DNA of 64,000 nucleotides, taken from Apostichopus japonicus (lineage: Eukaryota > Echinodermata > Holothuroidea > Aspidochirotida > Stichopodidae). The position numbers and the translations under genes are program-made. Below are positions 50,890 to 64,000 of the stretch, piece after piece. The notes beneath the pieces were generated by a model. That model had not been told where the DNA came from. It was given only the letters and a program-made list of their open reading frames with translations, and ran no database searches. The DNA lies in NCBI RefSeq assembly GCF_037975245.1, contig NC_092567.1, positions 18,420,876-18,484,875 on the forward strand. Reading direction: 5' to 3'. How positions within the stretch are numbered: position 1 is the stretch's first letter; the number at the start of each line of letters is the position of its first letter.

Positions 50890-51944
50890 TTGCTTTAGAT
50901 TCATATAAAAATACAAGCGGCCGTTGAAGGTGAAGTCCAGTCGTGTCAAGTCTCGTCAAATGTGACGGCGAAGCGCTTCTGCGGGAACAAACTATGAAAT
51001 ACTAGGATTGGTCGCCAAGCAGTGCAGTGATGACAGTATACTGTATACTGTACTGTACGTACGTAGGTCTAAGGCATTGTGTTAGCGCCAAGCGCCAAGC
51101 GCGAACGAACCACCCTTTGTGAAAGAAAACTTGTCATTGGCTTAAAGTTTGAACCTTTCATTTGATATTATGTGGGGTTCTTTCTAATTTTTCAGATATG
51201 CACCCATTTTCTGGAATACCAACTTTGAATCTTTTACATTTTTACCAATATTTATTACCACATCCACATTATTGAAAGGCTGTATTCAGTGAATTAATGT
51301 AAAGTAGTGTTTTAGGAAATTTGTTTTTAACCAATGAGAAGTAAGAACACTTCTGAGACGTATAGTCTGTCATTATTCTCTCGGCGCGGCCTGGCTGCAA
51401 ACGTAACTTTTATTTCTAGTACGAATGAGTACATCATTGTAGAAAATTCTATAGAAGTCACAATGAAAAAAAATGTTTCAGCTATGGTCGACGTTTAAGG
51501 GTCAGGCATTGTTATCATCCGTTGTGGGGATAAATGTATGCTGGCCGTGCGAAAAAGCACAAAACACTTAAACGTACACAATCATGACAAAAATATTGTT
51601 CCAGCTAGCTCAAGCTGTACTTCTAAGAATATTTTGTAAACAAGTGTCTCGAGAAATACTCACGTTTAGGCTCTATCAGTTTGAATTGTGAGTCAAACCG
51701 TCTTCATGGGCCAATCCAGAAGGGGAGGGATTCAGTGTTTCGAGAAAATGATCGCAGTAGCTTATATACTTTCCGTTGTTTTGTTATGTACATAAGCGTA
51801 CGGGACTACCTTCGTTGAGGGGGGGGGGGGTCTGACGCAACACAAGCTAGCATGCTCGAAAAAGAGCGGCTGGTCTGAAGAAAAGGGTACCTTCTGATCG
51901 ATGGGTTGCAAACCTTCACCCTGTCTCATACGCGCCCATGGTTA
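50890..51944. other. upstream region of the two EnSpm-like genes
   Basis: Presumed promoter side of the element's minus-strand transcription unit, with no open frame of note. The 50930-51120 part is GC-richer, with ggcgaagcgcttctgcg and ttagcgccaagcgccaagcg. The latter is a short direct repeat that might be a regulatory block. The region ends at the target duplication of the gypsy insertion. Confidence 0.4.
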
Positions 51945-51949
51945 GACCT

Positions 51950-52792
51950 TTAGATGTTTCTGTTGAGAAACTAATCTAAAGTATAAAAAGATCGACATAC
52001 CTTTAAATACTATGTCTTTCCACGTCCATATCCCGGATTGTTGCCAACGCCAGAATCCTCAGGCTAAGTCAGCTGGTGTTTAAGTTACCAGACTCTGTAT
52101 ATGGTTGAAAGCTAGATACTACGAGCTAGATGCTACAGGCTAGACGCTAATGATGGCGCTATGACGCTAAATAATATACGGCTTCGCGATCCAGTGGCTT
52201 CCAGTAAATAAGTGGTATATGCTGTATCGCGTGAAGGCTTTCGCGACCGAATAGTCTCTAGGTACTAAAAAGATATATGTATGAACACGTAAACACTCCA
52301 CGAATCGGTGGCGAATATTTTCGCCAGCCCCTTTTAGAAGTGTTGATGCTCACGCTACATCTAGGTTATAATAAAATATAAGTCCTCGCTCGGCGCGATG
52401 GCTGTAGATATAAGTAAAAGTAGGTAAGGCGGACCTACGTATAAGTGCTTTAGGCAGAATCAACGGTAGGCTATATATAATTGGTAACGCTAAAATGTTC
52501 CTCGAAGTTAAGTCGACTTTAAGGTTGGATAAAGTGTCCTCGAGTAAAATCCACAGATAAAAATAAACGTTCTGTTAAAAGATCCTTAAATATACTAAAA
52601 TACGAGAATCAATCGCTGTAGAAGTCGTTCGCTACAAAATATATACGGTTGGCCAGGTTAATCGCTCGCGTCGCTCGTCGGTTGTGCCCACGCTTCCTAG
52701 AAACTTTCTAACCCCTGAAAATCAGGGGCTTCCGGAAACCCGTCACGGAATGTTCAATTCCAAAGGAGGGTGGACGAAACTAAATCACTACA
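51950..52792 (-). repeat. gypsy 3' LTR
   Basis: 843 bp; minus-strand ends TGTAGTGATT...ACATCTAA. Identical in length and, by eye, in sequence to 58075-58917. Confidence 0.95.
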
Positions 52793-52871
52793 ACTAGCTC
52801 CTCCCCAGATTGCTGAGTAAGTGAGAGCAATCGAGTAAAACGATAAGTGTCGTACAACAGGAGCTAATGAT

Positions 52872-55800
52872 TCAATCGATGACGATGACTTCAACATAGC
52901 GGCTCGGCCAATGGACGTGTCTACCCGACCGAGTAACTCTGGTTGGTGGCGGCTTGGCGTTTTCTACAGGACGTGTAGGTGTCGAGGTAGCCGGGAGATC
53001 GGGTGTGGTAGGCGTAGTCGGTTTGGCTTTGTCAATGCGTCGAGACGGAGCTGAAGGTTTAGCGACTGTTGTGAATTCGTCGTCGAGGTACGCTGGTTTG
53101 AGTCGATCCAGACTGATGGTTGATCGCTTGCCACGTACCAAAAGAATAAAGAATTTATCATGTCGCTCAATGACTTGGTAAGGGCCATTGTAGTGAGGTT
53201 GTAATGGTGCACGAACAGCGTCGATACGTATCCAAACATGAGTGCAGGTATGCAGGTCTGGATGTATTTGGTTGCGGTAAGGAGGCGTTCTGGTCAAGGC
53301 AGGACGAAGGTTAGTCATGTACTGACGAAGACGATCCACGTAGTCAGATGGGTCCATCAGACTATCATCATCAGACGGTGAAACAATGTCACTGGGAAGA
53401 GCCAGTGTTGTGCCAAAAACCATTTCTGCAGCGGAACAGTTCATGTCCACCTTAAGAGAAGTGCGAATGCCTAAAAGGGCCAAAGGAAGTACTTCTGACC
53501 AGTGTGTGGAATCGGCAGCTGAAAGTGCTGACTTTAATTGCCGGTGAAAACGTTCCACAAGACCATTGGCTGCCGGATGGTAGGCGGTCGTTCGGATGCG
53601 ATGTGTTCCTAGTAGTTGGTTAAGGTGGCGAAAGAGGGAAGACTCGAATTGCGAACCTCTATCTGTTGTTATCACCGAAGGAACTCCAAAGGTAGAGACC
53701 CATCGTTTAACAAAGGATTTGGCTACGGTTTCGGCTGTGATGTTCGAAATCGGAATGGCTTCCGGCCATCTTGTAAAGCGGTCAACGATGGTGAGTAGAT
53801 AGGAATATCCCTCCGAGGGTGGCAGTGGTCCAACAATGTCCATGTGAATGTGCTGGAAGCGGGTCTGCGTCATCGGGAAACTACCAATTGGCGTTTTGGT
53901 GTGACGGTGAACCTTAACTTGTTGACACTTAATGCATGATTTGCACCAATTCGAGACATCTTTGTGTACGTTTGACCAAATGTAACGCTGCGTGATTAGT
54001 CGTTTGGTAGCATTGATGCCAGGGTGCGAAAGTGAGTGAAGAGAATCGAAGACTGCTCGTCGAAATTGTTGCGGAATGTAAGGTCTGGCTGTGCCAGTAG
54101 AGACATCACAGGTAATGGTGCCCTCCGCTGCGGGAAGGGGTACATCTGTAAGCTTTAACGAAGATGATTTCCGTAGCTGAATAAGCTCATCGTCGTGTTG
54201 TTGCGCAGATGCGATTGCTGTGAAATCGAGTGGTGATGAGGAGATAGTAACGCCGTATACGTTACGAGATAGCGCGTCTGCTACTACGTTGTCGCGACCT
54301 GGAATGTGACGTAGGTCGGTGGAGTATTGCGAAATATAATCTAGGTGACGAATTTCGCGAGGTGAATAGCGATCTGGCTTGGAAGCAAAGGCGTAAGTAA
54401 GTGGCTTGTGATCCGTGTAGACCGTAAAGCTTCGTCCATCGAGCAAGTGACGGAAGTGTCGAATGCTAAGGTAGACCGCCAGGAGTTCTCGACCAAAGGC
54501 ACTGTAGCGAGTTTCTGCTTTCTGGAGACGCTTAGAGAAAAATGATAATGGACGCCATGTACCATTGATAAACTGTTGCAGGACACCGCCCACAGCAAAA
54601 TCGGAGGCATCCACCATTAGTGAAAGGGTCGCTTGAGGCAACGGGTGATGAAGTAATGTCACCTGAGCTAAGGCAGTCTTGATGTCTTTGAAGGACTGGT
54701 GTTGTGCATCGGTCAGTTGAATAGATTTGTTCTTGACTTTAGACGAGAGTAAGTCAGTAAGAGGTTGCATAAGAGTAGCACAATGTGGAACAAAACGTCG
54801 ATAGAAATTGGCTAAACCAAGAAATGCACGCAACTGAGTGAGGTTTTCAGGTGCCGGGAAGTCTTGAACTGCTTGAACCTTCTCAGGCAGGGGACGGATT
54901 CCCTGACTGTCAACGTGATGGCCCAAGAATTCAAGTGAAGACACTCCAAGCTCACATTTACTAGGGTTGATATTAATGCCATAGCTGTCAAGTCGTTGAA
55001 ATAACTGGTTGAGGTGTTGATAATGCTCCTCGGCAGAGGAACTAGCCACTAAGAGATCATCCAGATAGGCGTATACAAAAGGCAAGCCTCGAAGTACCTC
55101 GTCGATGAAGCGTTGAAAGGTTTGAGCTGCGTTTTTTAGACCGAAAGGCATCCTAACGAACTCGAAGAGACCGAAAGGTGTCGTGATCGCGGTCTTTGGA
55201 ACGTCGGCCGGTTCAACTGGAATTTGGTGGTATGCACGTACAAGGTCAATTTTAGAGAAGATTATCTTGCCATGAAGGGTACCAGTAAAATCATGTATAT
55301 GCGGTATCGGGTAGCGGTCTGGAATAGTGACGCTGTTGAGGGAGCGATAGTCTCCACACGGTCTCCAATCGCCTGACTTCTTGGGTACCATATGTAGAGG
55401 TGAAGACCAAGAACTTTCAGAGGGTCTGATAATACCTAATTCCAGCATATGCTCAAATTCGTTTTTGGCAAGACGTAATCGATCAGGTGCGAGACGACGA
55501 GGACGGGCGAAAGTAGGTGGTCCTTTTGTGAGGATATGGTGGGTGATGTTATGTTTGACAGTGGCAGCTGTTCGACTGGGATTGACGAGGTGCGGAAACT
55601 GACGTAGTAACGAGCGATACTGTGAGTCGTGGTCATCAATGTGAAAAGTAAGATTGGAAGACTCTACTGTTGAACGAATACCAGTGATACTAAGGGAAGT
55701 ATGAAGATCAAGCAGTCGACGATGCTTGATATCGACTAGTAATGAGAAGTGTTCAAGGAAATCTGCACCTATGATAGGAGTTGAGACGTCAGCCTTAACA

Positions 55801-56108
55801 AAAATCCATCGGTAAATACGGCGTAAACCTATGTTGAGGGTTAGCGAAGATTCACCATATGTACCTATGTTGGTGAGATTTGCAGCTCTTAAGAAAGATC
55901 TCGCTGGTGTAGTCTTCTCTTTGCTCGTGGCAGGAATAACACTAACCTCTGCACCGGTGTCGATGAGGAAGCGGGTTCCTGTTTCCCTGTCCATTACGTA
56001 GAAAAGACGACTCTTAGGAGTGGGGCCAGACAGCTGTGTCGTCCCTAGTTGCTGGCCTGCTTGTTTAACAGATCCTGGGACTTCGGGTGTTTGCAAGGGG
56101 GGCGACAC
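52872..56108 (-). CDS. pol: gypsy Pol polyprotein (protease, RT, RNase H, integrase)
   Basis: A 1078-residue uninterrupted frame. Protease active site [10 protein letters not shown] lies at about 50-59. Reverse transcriptase covers about 215-400 with the YLDD box at 348-351. RNase H starts near 495 ([12 protein letters not shown]) and includes [11 protein letters not shown]. The integrase has an HHCC finger (HSLSHPG...CKSCIKC) and a catalytic D,D,E core seen in [20 protein letters not shown] and NGLVERFH. The C-terminal part is proline/threonine-rich. The frame overlaps gag by 64 bases in the -1 frame relative to gag, so Pol is likely made by -1 frameshifting. No stop or missing catalytic residue was seen. 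Confidence 0.95.
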   Translation of the reverse strand: MSPPLQTPEVPGSVKQAGQQLGTTQLSGPTPKSRLFYVMDRETGTRFLIDTGAEVSVIPATSKEKTTPARSFLRAANLTNIGTYGESSLTLNIGLRRIYRWIFVKADVSTPIIGADFLEHFSLLVDIKHRRLLDLHTSLSITGIRSTVESSNLTFHIDDHDSQYRSLLRQFPHLVNPSRTAATVKHNITHHILTKGPPTFARPRRLAPDRLRLAKNEFEHMLELGIIRPSESSWSSPLHMVPKKSGDWRPCGDYRSLNSVTIPDRYPIPHIHDFTGTLHGKIIFSKIDLVRAYHQIPVEPADVPKTAITTPFGLFEFVRMPFGLKNAAQTFQRFIDEVLRGLPFVYAYLDDLLVASSSAEEHYQHLNQLFQRLDSYGININPSKCELGVSSLEFLGHHVDSQGIRPLPEKVQAVQDFPAPENLTQLRAFLGLANFYRRFVPHCATLMQPLTDLLSSKVKNKSIQLTDAQHQSFKDIKTALAQVTLLHHPLPQATLSLMVDASDFAVGGVLQQFINGTWRPLSFFSKRLQKAETRYSAFGRELLAVYLSIRHFRHLLDGRSFTVYTDHKPLTYAFASKPDRYSPREIRHLDYISQYSTDLRHIPGRDNVVADALSRNVYGVTISSSPLDFTAIASAQQHDDELIQLRKSSSLKLTDVPLPAAEGTITCDVSTGTARPYIPQQFRRAVFDSLHSLSHPGINATKRLITQRYIWSNVHKDVSNWCKSCIKCQQVKVHRHTKTPIGSFPMTQTRFQHIHMDIVGPLPPSEGYSYLLTIVDRFTRWPEAIPISNITAETVAKSFVKRWVSTFGVPSVITTDRGSQFESSLFRHLNQLLGTHRIRTTAYHPAANGLVERFHRQLKSALSAADSTHWSEVLPLALLGIRTSLKVDMNCSAAEMVFGTTLALPSDIVSPSDDDSLMDPSDYVDRLRQYMTNLRPALTRTPPYRNQIHPDLHTCTHVWIRIDAVRAPLQPHYNGPYQVIERHDKFFILLVRGKRSTISLDRLKPAYLDDEFTTVAKPSAPSRRIDKAKPTTPTTPDLPATSTPTRPVENAKPPPTRVTRSGRHVHWPSRYVEVIVID

Positions 56109-56914
56109 TTTCTTGCATTATCCCCAAAGCTGTTGTGAAAGTAACAAAAGCTTGGGTTGCCAGCTGGTGAACGGCCACGAGGACGACTACGGGAGCGGGA
56201 GCGTTGTTTTAGCTGCTGGACGGTCCTGGTGAGCTCTTCTACTTGTAGGGATAGCTTATCCACTAGAGCGACGAGGTGAGTTGTGTCGGGTGAAATTGAT
56301 GTTTGTGCAACTTGTGGAGTGGCTGCGATGGCTGGTACGGAGTCAACGACTGCGGCGACGACTGGTGAGGGAGTAACCTCTAGAATTTTGTCGGCCAACG
56401 AGGCCAAACCGTGGATGTCAACTTGCTCGGAGGTAGAAGCGAGAATGAGCTGAACATTCGTGGGCAACCGTTGTAAGAAGAGTTGCTTCAGGATAGAGCT
56501 CTCGAGTTGCTGGTCTCCGAGGAGTTGGTACATGCGACGCAGTAGTTGACTCGGTTTTCTGTCGCCGAGGTCTTCAGTGGTCAGCAGCTGGCGTAGGCGC
56601 TTTTGTTCCGACTGAGATGTACGCTTTATGAGCTCGGACTTTAGAAAGTCGTACCGGTTCTTGGATGGTGGGGTGAGGAGTATGTCCCTAATTTCCTGCG
56701 CCACTTCCGGTTGGAGAGAAGAAATGACAAAGGCGAATTTGGTATCTTGGCTGGTAATACGGCGTGTAACGAAAAGGCTTTCTACCTGACCAAACCACAG
56801 GGCGGGGTCGTTTGGATAAAATGGGGGTAGTCTAAGATTAACTGCCGTAATGCTCGACTCTTGTGGCGGCTCGGGTTTAGACATGGTCGTAGCGGTTTCA
56901 TCTGGTGTTGCCAT
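56045..56914 (-). CDS. gag: gypsy Gag protein
   Basis: 289 residues starting [17 protein letters not shown]. The capsid-like part has [19 protein letters not shown] and [19 protein letters not shown]. An S/R-rich segment ([15 protein letters not shown]) precedes a single finger [18 protein letters not shown] with CHCC spacing. The CHCC finger, instead of CCHC, is a hallmark of the CsRn1 clade. Gag would form the virus-like particle of the element. The end overlaps the start of pol. Confidence 0.93.
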   Translation of the reverse strand: MATPDETATTMSKPEPPQESSITAVNLRLPPFYPNDPALWFGQVESLFVTRRITSQDTKFAFVISSLQPEVAQEIRDILLTPPSKNRYDFLKSELIKRTSQSEQKRLRQLLTTEDLGDRKPSQLLRRMYQLLGDQQLESSILKQLFLQRLPTNVQLILASTSEQVDIHGLASLADKILEVTPSPVVAAVVDSVPAIAATPQVAQTSISPDTTHLVALVDKLSLQVEELTRTVQQLKQRSRSRSRPRGRSPAGNPSFCYFHNSFGDNARKCRPPCKHPKSQDLLNKQASN

Positions 56915-57014
56915 CGTAACGTGAATGCCCTAGGCTACTAATGGAAATATACAATACAAAGCTAACACTTGAAGTGTAATAACAACTATGTGGGATAAAA
57001 TCCAAATATATACG

Positions 57015-57755
57015 CTACAGATGGGACAGCAAATTACATACGTCTGCTGAAAATGCCCTACAAATCTCTAGATGCCACCGTTGTTTTAGCGAAGACACTG
57101 CATGTAGACCGTCGTAGAGCTTGGTAAAGGTATTGCGTACAATCGCTCTCGTAATCCGACCAGTACGATTGCGACGTGTAGTGGGACGTCGAATGAAAGA
57201 ATGCCAATTTACTGTACGCGTAGTGATCCCTGACTGATGCTGTTGGTTGATATCGTGGATCGAGGCGTTAATAACGTCTAGCTTGCTGTCTAAGTCTCGT
57301 TGAAGTTGGTGTAGTTGCTCAGTGGAAAGAGTTGGCGTGGCTAAATTCTTGTGACTTTGAAATTTCTCGAACGAGGCCGTAGGGATGGTGACAAAAGAAA
57401 CTATACAATTAGGGTGAGTCTGTCTAAGTGTGTCACGAAAATGAATGAGCCTAGCAATAAGTTGATCAGCTGAGACAGATGAACAAGTAATAACTCGACT
57501 TTGCCTGGAAGTGCCTGTGAATGCTAACAAGTCGTTGATACCAGCTGCAAGACGTACTATCAACCAGTCGCTAGGGTTAAATCGTTGAATACGCTGTTGT
57601 GTGAGGGCGAGTAATTCTCCTACAGTGGCTCCACGCTTAATAACAAATTCAATACGATGCTGGAAGCTAGGTGGCGTAGTATAACGATCAAATGAATAGG
57701 CTCTAGAGTCAGCTACAAACAATAAATTTACAACAGGGCGGCTAATGTTAGACAT
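57015..57755 (-). CDS. additional gypsy ORF, SGNH/GDSL hydrolase-like
   Basis: Lies between the 5' LTR and gag on the coding strand. The open frame extends to 57941, but the methionine at 57755 (MSNISRPVVNLLFVADSRAY) gives 246 residues beginning right before the conserved part. The features fit an SGNH hydrolase: a beta-strand then A-D-S-R with the candidate nucleophile serine, later LIVRLAAGINDLLAF (the G-x-N block), then FVTIPTAS, and finally LYDGLHAVSSLKQRW with a D-x-x-H pair near the C-terminus. Esterase-type domains are known from ORF1 of CR1-like LINEs. I do not recall one as a separate pre-gag ORF in gypsy elements. The function is inferred; a nucleic-acid-binding role is the alternative. 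Confidence 0.65.
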   Translation of the reverse strand: MSNISRPVVNLLFVADSRAYSFDRYTTPPSFQHRIEFVIKRGATVGELLALTQQRIQRFNPSDWLIVRLAAGINDLLAFTGTSRQSRVITCSSVSADQLIARLIHFRDTLRQTHPNCIVSFVTIPTASFEKFQSHKNLATPTLSTEQLHQLQRDLDSKLDVINASIHDINQQHQSGITTRTVNWHSFIRRPTTRRNRTGRITRAIVRNTFTKLYDGLHAVSSLKQRWHLEICRAFSADVCNLLSHL

Positions 57756-58074
57756 TGGCAAAACATGTCTTAGGTCCTTCGTGAACAACCAGAAAATAGC
57801 GATAGGATGTAATAAACGTGAAAGGCCTAAATAATGAAGTGAGATAATCCTCCGTCTGGTAAATAATGAGGCAAACCGGTAATGTCTCTTGCCAAGAGTG
57901 AGTATCGAAAATAGACCAACACTGAAGTAACAAGACTCCAACGTTACACAACCATTGTAACACTAGTACAAAGTAAGCCCAACGATAGGCTACAGACTAC
58001 AGAGTAAACAAGCAGAAGCTAAATCTAAAACAAGGCCAGAATATGGGTGAAAAAATCACGTCGGGGTCACCAAT

Positions 58075-58917
58075 TTAGATGTTTCTGTTGAGAAACTAAT
58101 CTAAAGTATAAAAAGATCGACATACCTTTAAATACTATGTCTTTCCACGTCCATATCCCGGATTGTTGCCAACGCCAGAATCCTCAGGCTAAGTCAGCTG
58201 GTGTTTAAGTTACCAGACTCTGTATATGGTTGAAAGCTAGATACTACGAGCTAGATGCTACAGGCTAGACGCTAATGATGGCGCTATGACGCTAAATAAT
58301 ATACGGCTTCGCGATCCAGTGGCTTCCAGTAAATAAGTGGTATATGCTGTATCGCGTGAAGGCTTTCGCGACCGAATAGTCTCTAGGTACTAAAAAGATA
58401 TATGTATGAACACGTAAACACTCCACGAATCGGTGGCGAATATTTTCGCCAGCCCCTTTTAGAAGTGTTGATGCTCACGCTACATCTAGGTTATAATAAA
58501 ATATAAGTCCTCGCTCGGCGCGATGGCTGTAGATATAAGTAAAAGTAGGTAAGGCGGACCTACGTATAAGTGCTTTAGGCAGAATCAACGGTAGGCTATA
58601 TATAATTGGTAACGCTAAAATGTTCCTCGAAGTTAAGTCGACTTTAAGGTTGGATAAAGTGTCCTCGAGTAAAATCCACAGATAAAAATAAACGTTCTGT
58701 TAAAAGATCCTTAAATATACTAAAATACGAGAATCAATCGCTGTAGAAGTCGTTCGCTACAAAATATATACGGTTGGCCAGGTTAATCGCTCGCGTCGCT
58801 CGTCGGTTGTGCCCACGCTTCCTAGAAACTTTCTAACCCCTGAAAATCAGGGGCTTCCGGAAACCCGTCACGGAATGTTCAATTCCAAAGGAGGGTGGAC
58901 GAAACTAAATCACTACA
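58075..58917 (-). repeat. gypsy 5' LTR
   Basis: 843 bp, partner of 51950-52792, followed on the minus strand by AT and the primer site TGGTGACCCCGACG. It should contain the element's promoter. Confidence 0.95.
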
Positions 58918-58922
58918 GACCT

Positions 58923-60061
58923 ATGTAGATCTTATAGATAATTGTCTGCACCCCTTAATCAGGTGTTGGTATTTATAGGTTGGGCGCAGCTCCTTATCTG
59001 TTCATTACCTCAGGATCATTTGCTATTTTGACTGTATTAGTTAGTCTTGCCTTATTAAACTTTCACGAAACTTCATATAGGCCTATCCTATACGACTCCA
59101 TTCATATCCTCTCACCCCCACATAAGAAACAGTTATTATTTTACTAATCACCATGCAGACATTTCCACGGGGAAATTCGGGGATACTCCATATATCTGTA
59201 CAGTTTGCCGTATATTTATAATACGATAGGCTATTAATAAATAAATGTCAAGCTAAACAGCTGGCCTATTGTCACCCCAATTTGAGATCTCTTATGGTAT
59301 CGTCCTTTTGACAGTAATTTGCATTGGTTGTTGGGACTTTAGAAATTGGGCCTATAGTCGCCGGGGCAGCTCTGTGTTCCAAAATGTACATGTAGGGTAC
59401 TATAGGGTGCATACAAATAATGACGGGCTAAGACCCAAAAATACTGGTAGAGATATATATTAACCCATGAACGAGTAAATTTATACTTCAGTACATAAAT
59501 ACTGGGTGATTATTCCCCCAGGGTGGCATTTTAAACTAATCACAAGTGTATAGAACAAATACAACCACATGAAGTGTATAAATAGCTCTTATCTTGTGTG
59601 ATTCTACCCTCTTACGATACTTCAAAATAAGTGTTGTTGGTGTTATACCCTTTTTGATTTAAAACAACATACTAAGAAGGGTTATTTTACACCTTGTTAC
59701 TAAGGTATACATAATTCGTGCAAAGTACATGTTATGTGGGTAAAATTACCCTATTGGTTAAAAAGGGTACTTTTTTGAAAAGTGAGTGTAAAATAAGCAC
59801 TGTAAATGTGTAAATGTACATAAATCATTGTGTCTTATTACACGCACAGTATGTAAATTTACCCACAAAGATCAGAAATACACAAACCGGCTTTACCTCG
59901 GGGTATATCGGGTAATGGCCAAGGCAATGGTTATATTTACACTTTGTGATGGTATAACTACATTGTGGATGTTTATAATACACTTTTCCAGTGTTTAATA
60001 ACAATCCATGTGTTAAAATACCTGACAACAGTGTAGAACTACCCGTTTATTTTTTAGAGTG
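58923..60061. other. right subterminal part of the EnSpm-like element
   Basis: No gene. From about 59480 the sequence is rich in gtgtaaa, gggtaaaattaccc and tttaccc motifs, including the near-palindrome gggtaaaattaccc near 59739. This mirrors the tttaccc-rich left end. It ends at the inverted terminal repeat tttttagagtg. Confidence 0.55.
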
Positions 60062-60063
60062 TA

Positions 60064-61150
60064 CATTTAATAATGTTTGTGATGGGCTTTGCCCTCCCCC
60101 TCTTCCCCAGCCTATACTACCCCCTATCCGCGACTAAAATGCCATCTGCCACCATAATTCCCTCACGCATGCACGTATTCCATTTTGTAACGGGCTTTGT
60201 GGAATCGTTTTTCGTATAGAACCGCTTCCATTCAGGCGAGGGAAACAGGGGGAGTGTAAGGTGTACATCTCCCCACCCCCTCCCCCACCCCCTTTCCCTG
60301 TCAGCCCACACAGATAAGTGTTATATTGCTGAATAACCCTTTTGAAGCCTTCGCGTTTAATCATAAATTTATTATCATACTCGACATTAAAATTCCAATT
60401 AAGTAATTCTTATTAAGATGGATTAACTATAAAGAAGACACAATCCTATATTTTTTTTCTCATAAGGAACTTCCGTTAGCGAGTAATTCAATACAACATT
60501 TTCGATTCACAAACATCGTCTCAACGGCGTCCCTTTTAGTACATGAATTATAACGGGATATCACGCGCACACAAACTGTAAATCACAAATTTTCGACAGT
60601 TTCATTATTAGGCTATTAAAACTGAATGTTTGTAAATACATTGCATTTATATTGGGTCATTGTTATGGCATGGTTATCTAAAATGTACCACGTTAAATAA
60701 ACGTATTTTCTTTTACAGTACTTTCTCTTGCACTTGCAAAGAATATACTACATATATATATTGCAAATCACTTCAATCTCCCAAATCATTCGATTGAGAA
60801 GTTGCGTGTTATTGCCATTGACCAAAACGATTCTTGGACAGATAAATCTAGAAAAGAAAAAAGACCACGGCACCATTCGGTTTAAACATCAGAAACGATT
60901 TGCCGTCCCAGATAAACCAAAACAATTCCTTTGCAATTACGACGGAATCGGATTAAAATAATCCGACACGGATTAAAATAATCCGATTTTCCAAAATTCT
61001 GCCTAATCCACTGAGGAAGAGCTAGTTTTGCTCGAAAGCTCTGCAAAAACCAAACATTGGCTGTTTTACTTCCAATCACTTACCTAATTATTGTATCTCA
61101 CCCGAGATTCAGCCTTTCTCTAAATGCAGCATAGTTGTTTAACAGTATTC
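60064..61150. other. intergenic with a Penelope-like hairpin remnant
   Basis: No gene is supported. At about 61011-61051, ctgaggaagagctagttttgctcgaaagctctgc has the same GA(G/A)GAAG-stem-loop-stem-CGAAA layout as the hairpin in the repeats at 5119, 18164 and 31007, but with a different stem sequence. A direct repeat ggattaaaataatccga precedes it. Confidence 0.4.
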
Positions 61151-61156
61151 CGTTAT

Positions 61157-64000
<2,844 letters not shown>

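Larger units (their letters stand above)
51950..58917 (-). mobile_element. Ty3/gypsy LTR retrotransposon, CsRn1-like, apparently intact
   Basis: Two 843-bp LTRs (51950-52792 and 58075-58917) flank the body. GACCT target duplications lie at 51945-51949 and 58918-58922. On the minus strand the primer site TGGTGACCCCGACGTGAT starts 2 bases inside the 5' LTR, and I recall this as the tRNA-Trp site of the CsRn1 group. A purine tract ctggggaggagc precedes the 3' LTR. Gene order is an additional ORF, gag, then pol. The LTRs look identical by eye, so insertion was recent. It interrupts the EnSpm-like element upstream of its first exon. Confidence 0.95.
37984..60061 (-). mobile_element. large EnSpm/CACTA-like DNA transposon, carrying a nested gypsy element
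   Basis: The left end is CACTGTAAAAACTAAAAGGG. The inverse of the right end begins CACTCTAAAAAATAAACGGG. Over the first 21 bases 18 agree. TA lies directly outside both ends (37982-37983 and 60062-60063), a possible 2-bp target duplication. CACTG-type termini with TAAAAA are typical of animal EnSpm elements. Both subterminal zones are rich in tttaccc/gggtaaa motifs, and the left has a 77-bp array. Between them lie a transposase-like gene and a second protein gene, both on the minus strand. Subtracting the gypsy insertion and one target copy gives about 15.1 kb. The two ends could in principle belong to different elements, but they face each other and enclose both genes. Confidence 0.7.

Overview
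The window is animal nuclear DNA: AT-rich, with split genes, GT-AG introns, long (TA)n tracts, MITEs, a tRNA-type SINE, LINE and Penelope-like remnants and LTR elements. The protein set points to a marine invertebrate, and my guess from style alone is a deuterostome such as an echinoderm or hemichordate. I cannot fix the species.

Layout. (1) Positions 689-1692 (+) hold the last two exons of an unrecognised gene that ends tail-to-tail with its neighbour. (2) Positions 3062-30777 (-), with a probable non-coding first exon ending at 32816, hold a complete ASPM (abnormal spindle) gene. I could join 24 coding exons in consistent phase into about 3564 codons: an N-terminal ASH domain, an acidic/basic disordered exon, two calponin-homology domains, a very long IQ-motif region and an armadillo-like tail. 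Its introns carry MITEs and other repeats. (3) At 33211, divergent from ASPM, lies a short RNA-like unit whose first 45 bases are almost exactly the 5' end of U2 snRNA but whose remainder is not U2. (4) Positions 33.4-38 kb are a repeat-filled gap with a tRNA-like SINE, a LINE 3' fragment, a 116-bp tandem array and (TA)n.

(5) Positions 37984-60061 look like one very large EnSpm/CACTA-like DNA transposon. It has imperfect terminal inverted repeats beginning CACT(G/C)TAAAAA, a flanking TA on both sides and a 77-bp tandem array just inside the left end. It carries two minus-strand proteins: an intact 'HDLLEG' transposase-like zinc-finger protein (47999-50540) and a second, multi-exon protein (41030-47890). 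Both can be spliced in frame from the same 11-base first exon, ATG TCA CAA GT, at 50878-50888. This recalls the alternatively spliced tnpA/tnpD pair of plant En/Spm.

(6) Nested inside it, at 51950-58917, is a recent Ty3/gypsy LTR retrotransposon of CsRn1-like type. It has 843-bp LTRs with no difference seen by eye, 5-bp target duplications GACCT, a CHCC Gag finger and an intact pol. An additional ORF between the 5' LTR and gag resembles an SGNH/GDSL hydrolase.

(7) Positions 60.06-64 kb hold no gene I can support.
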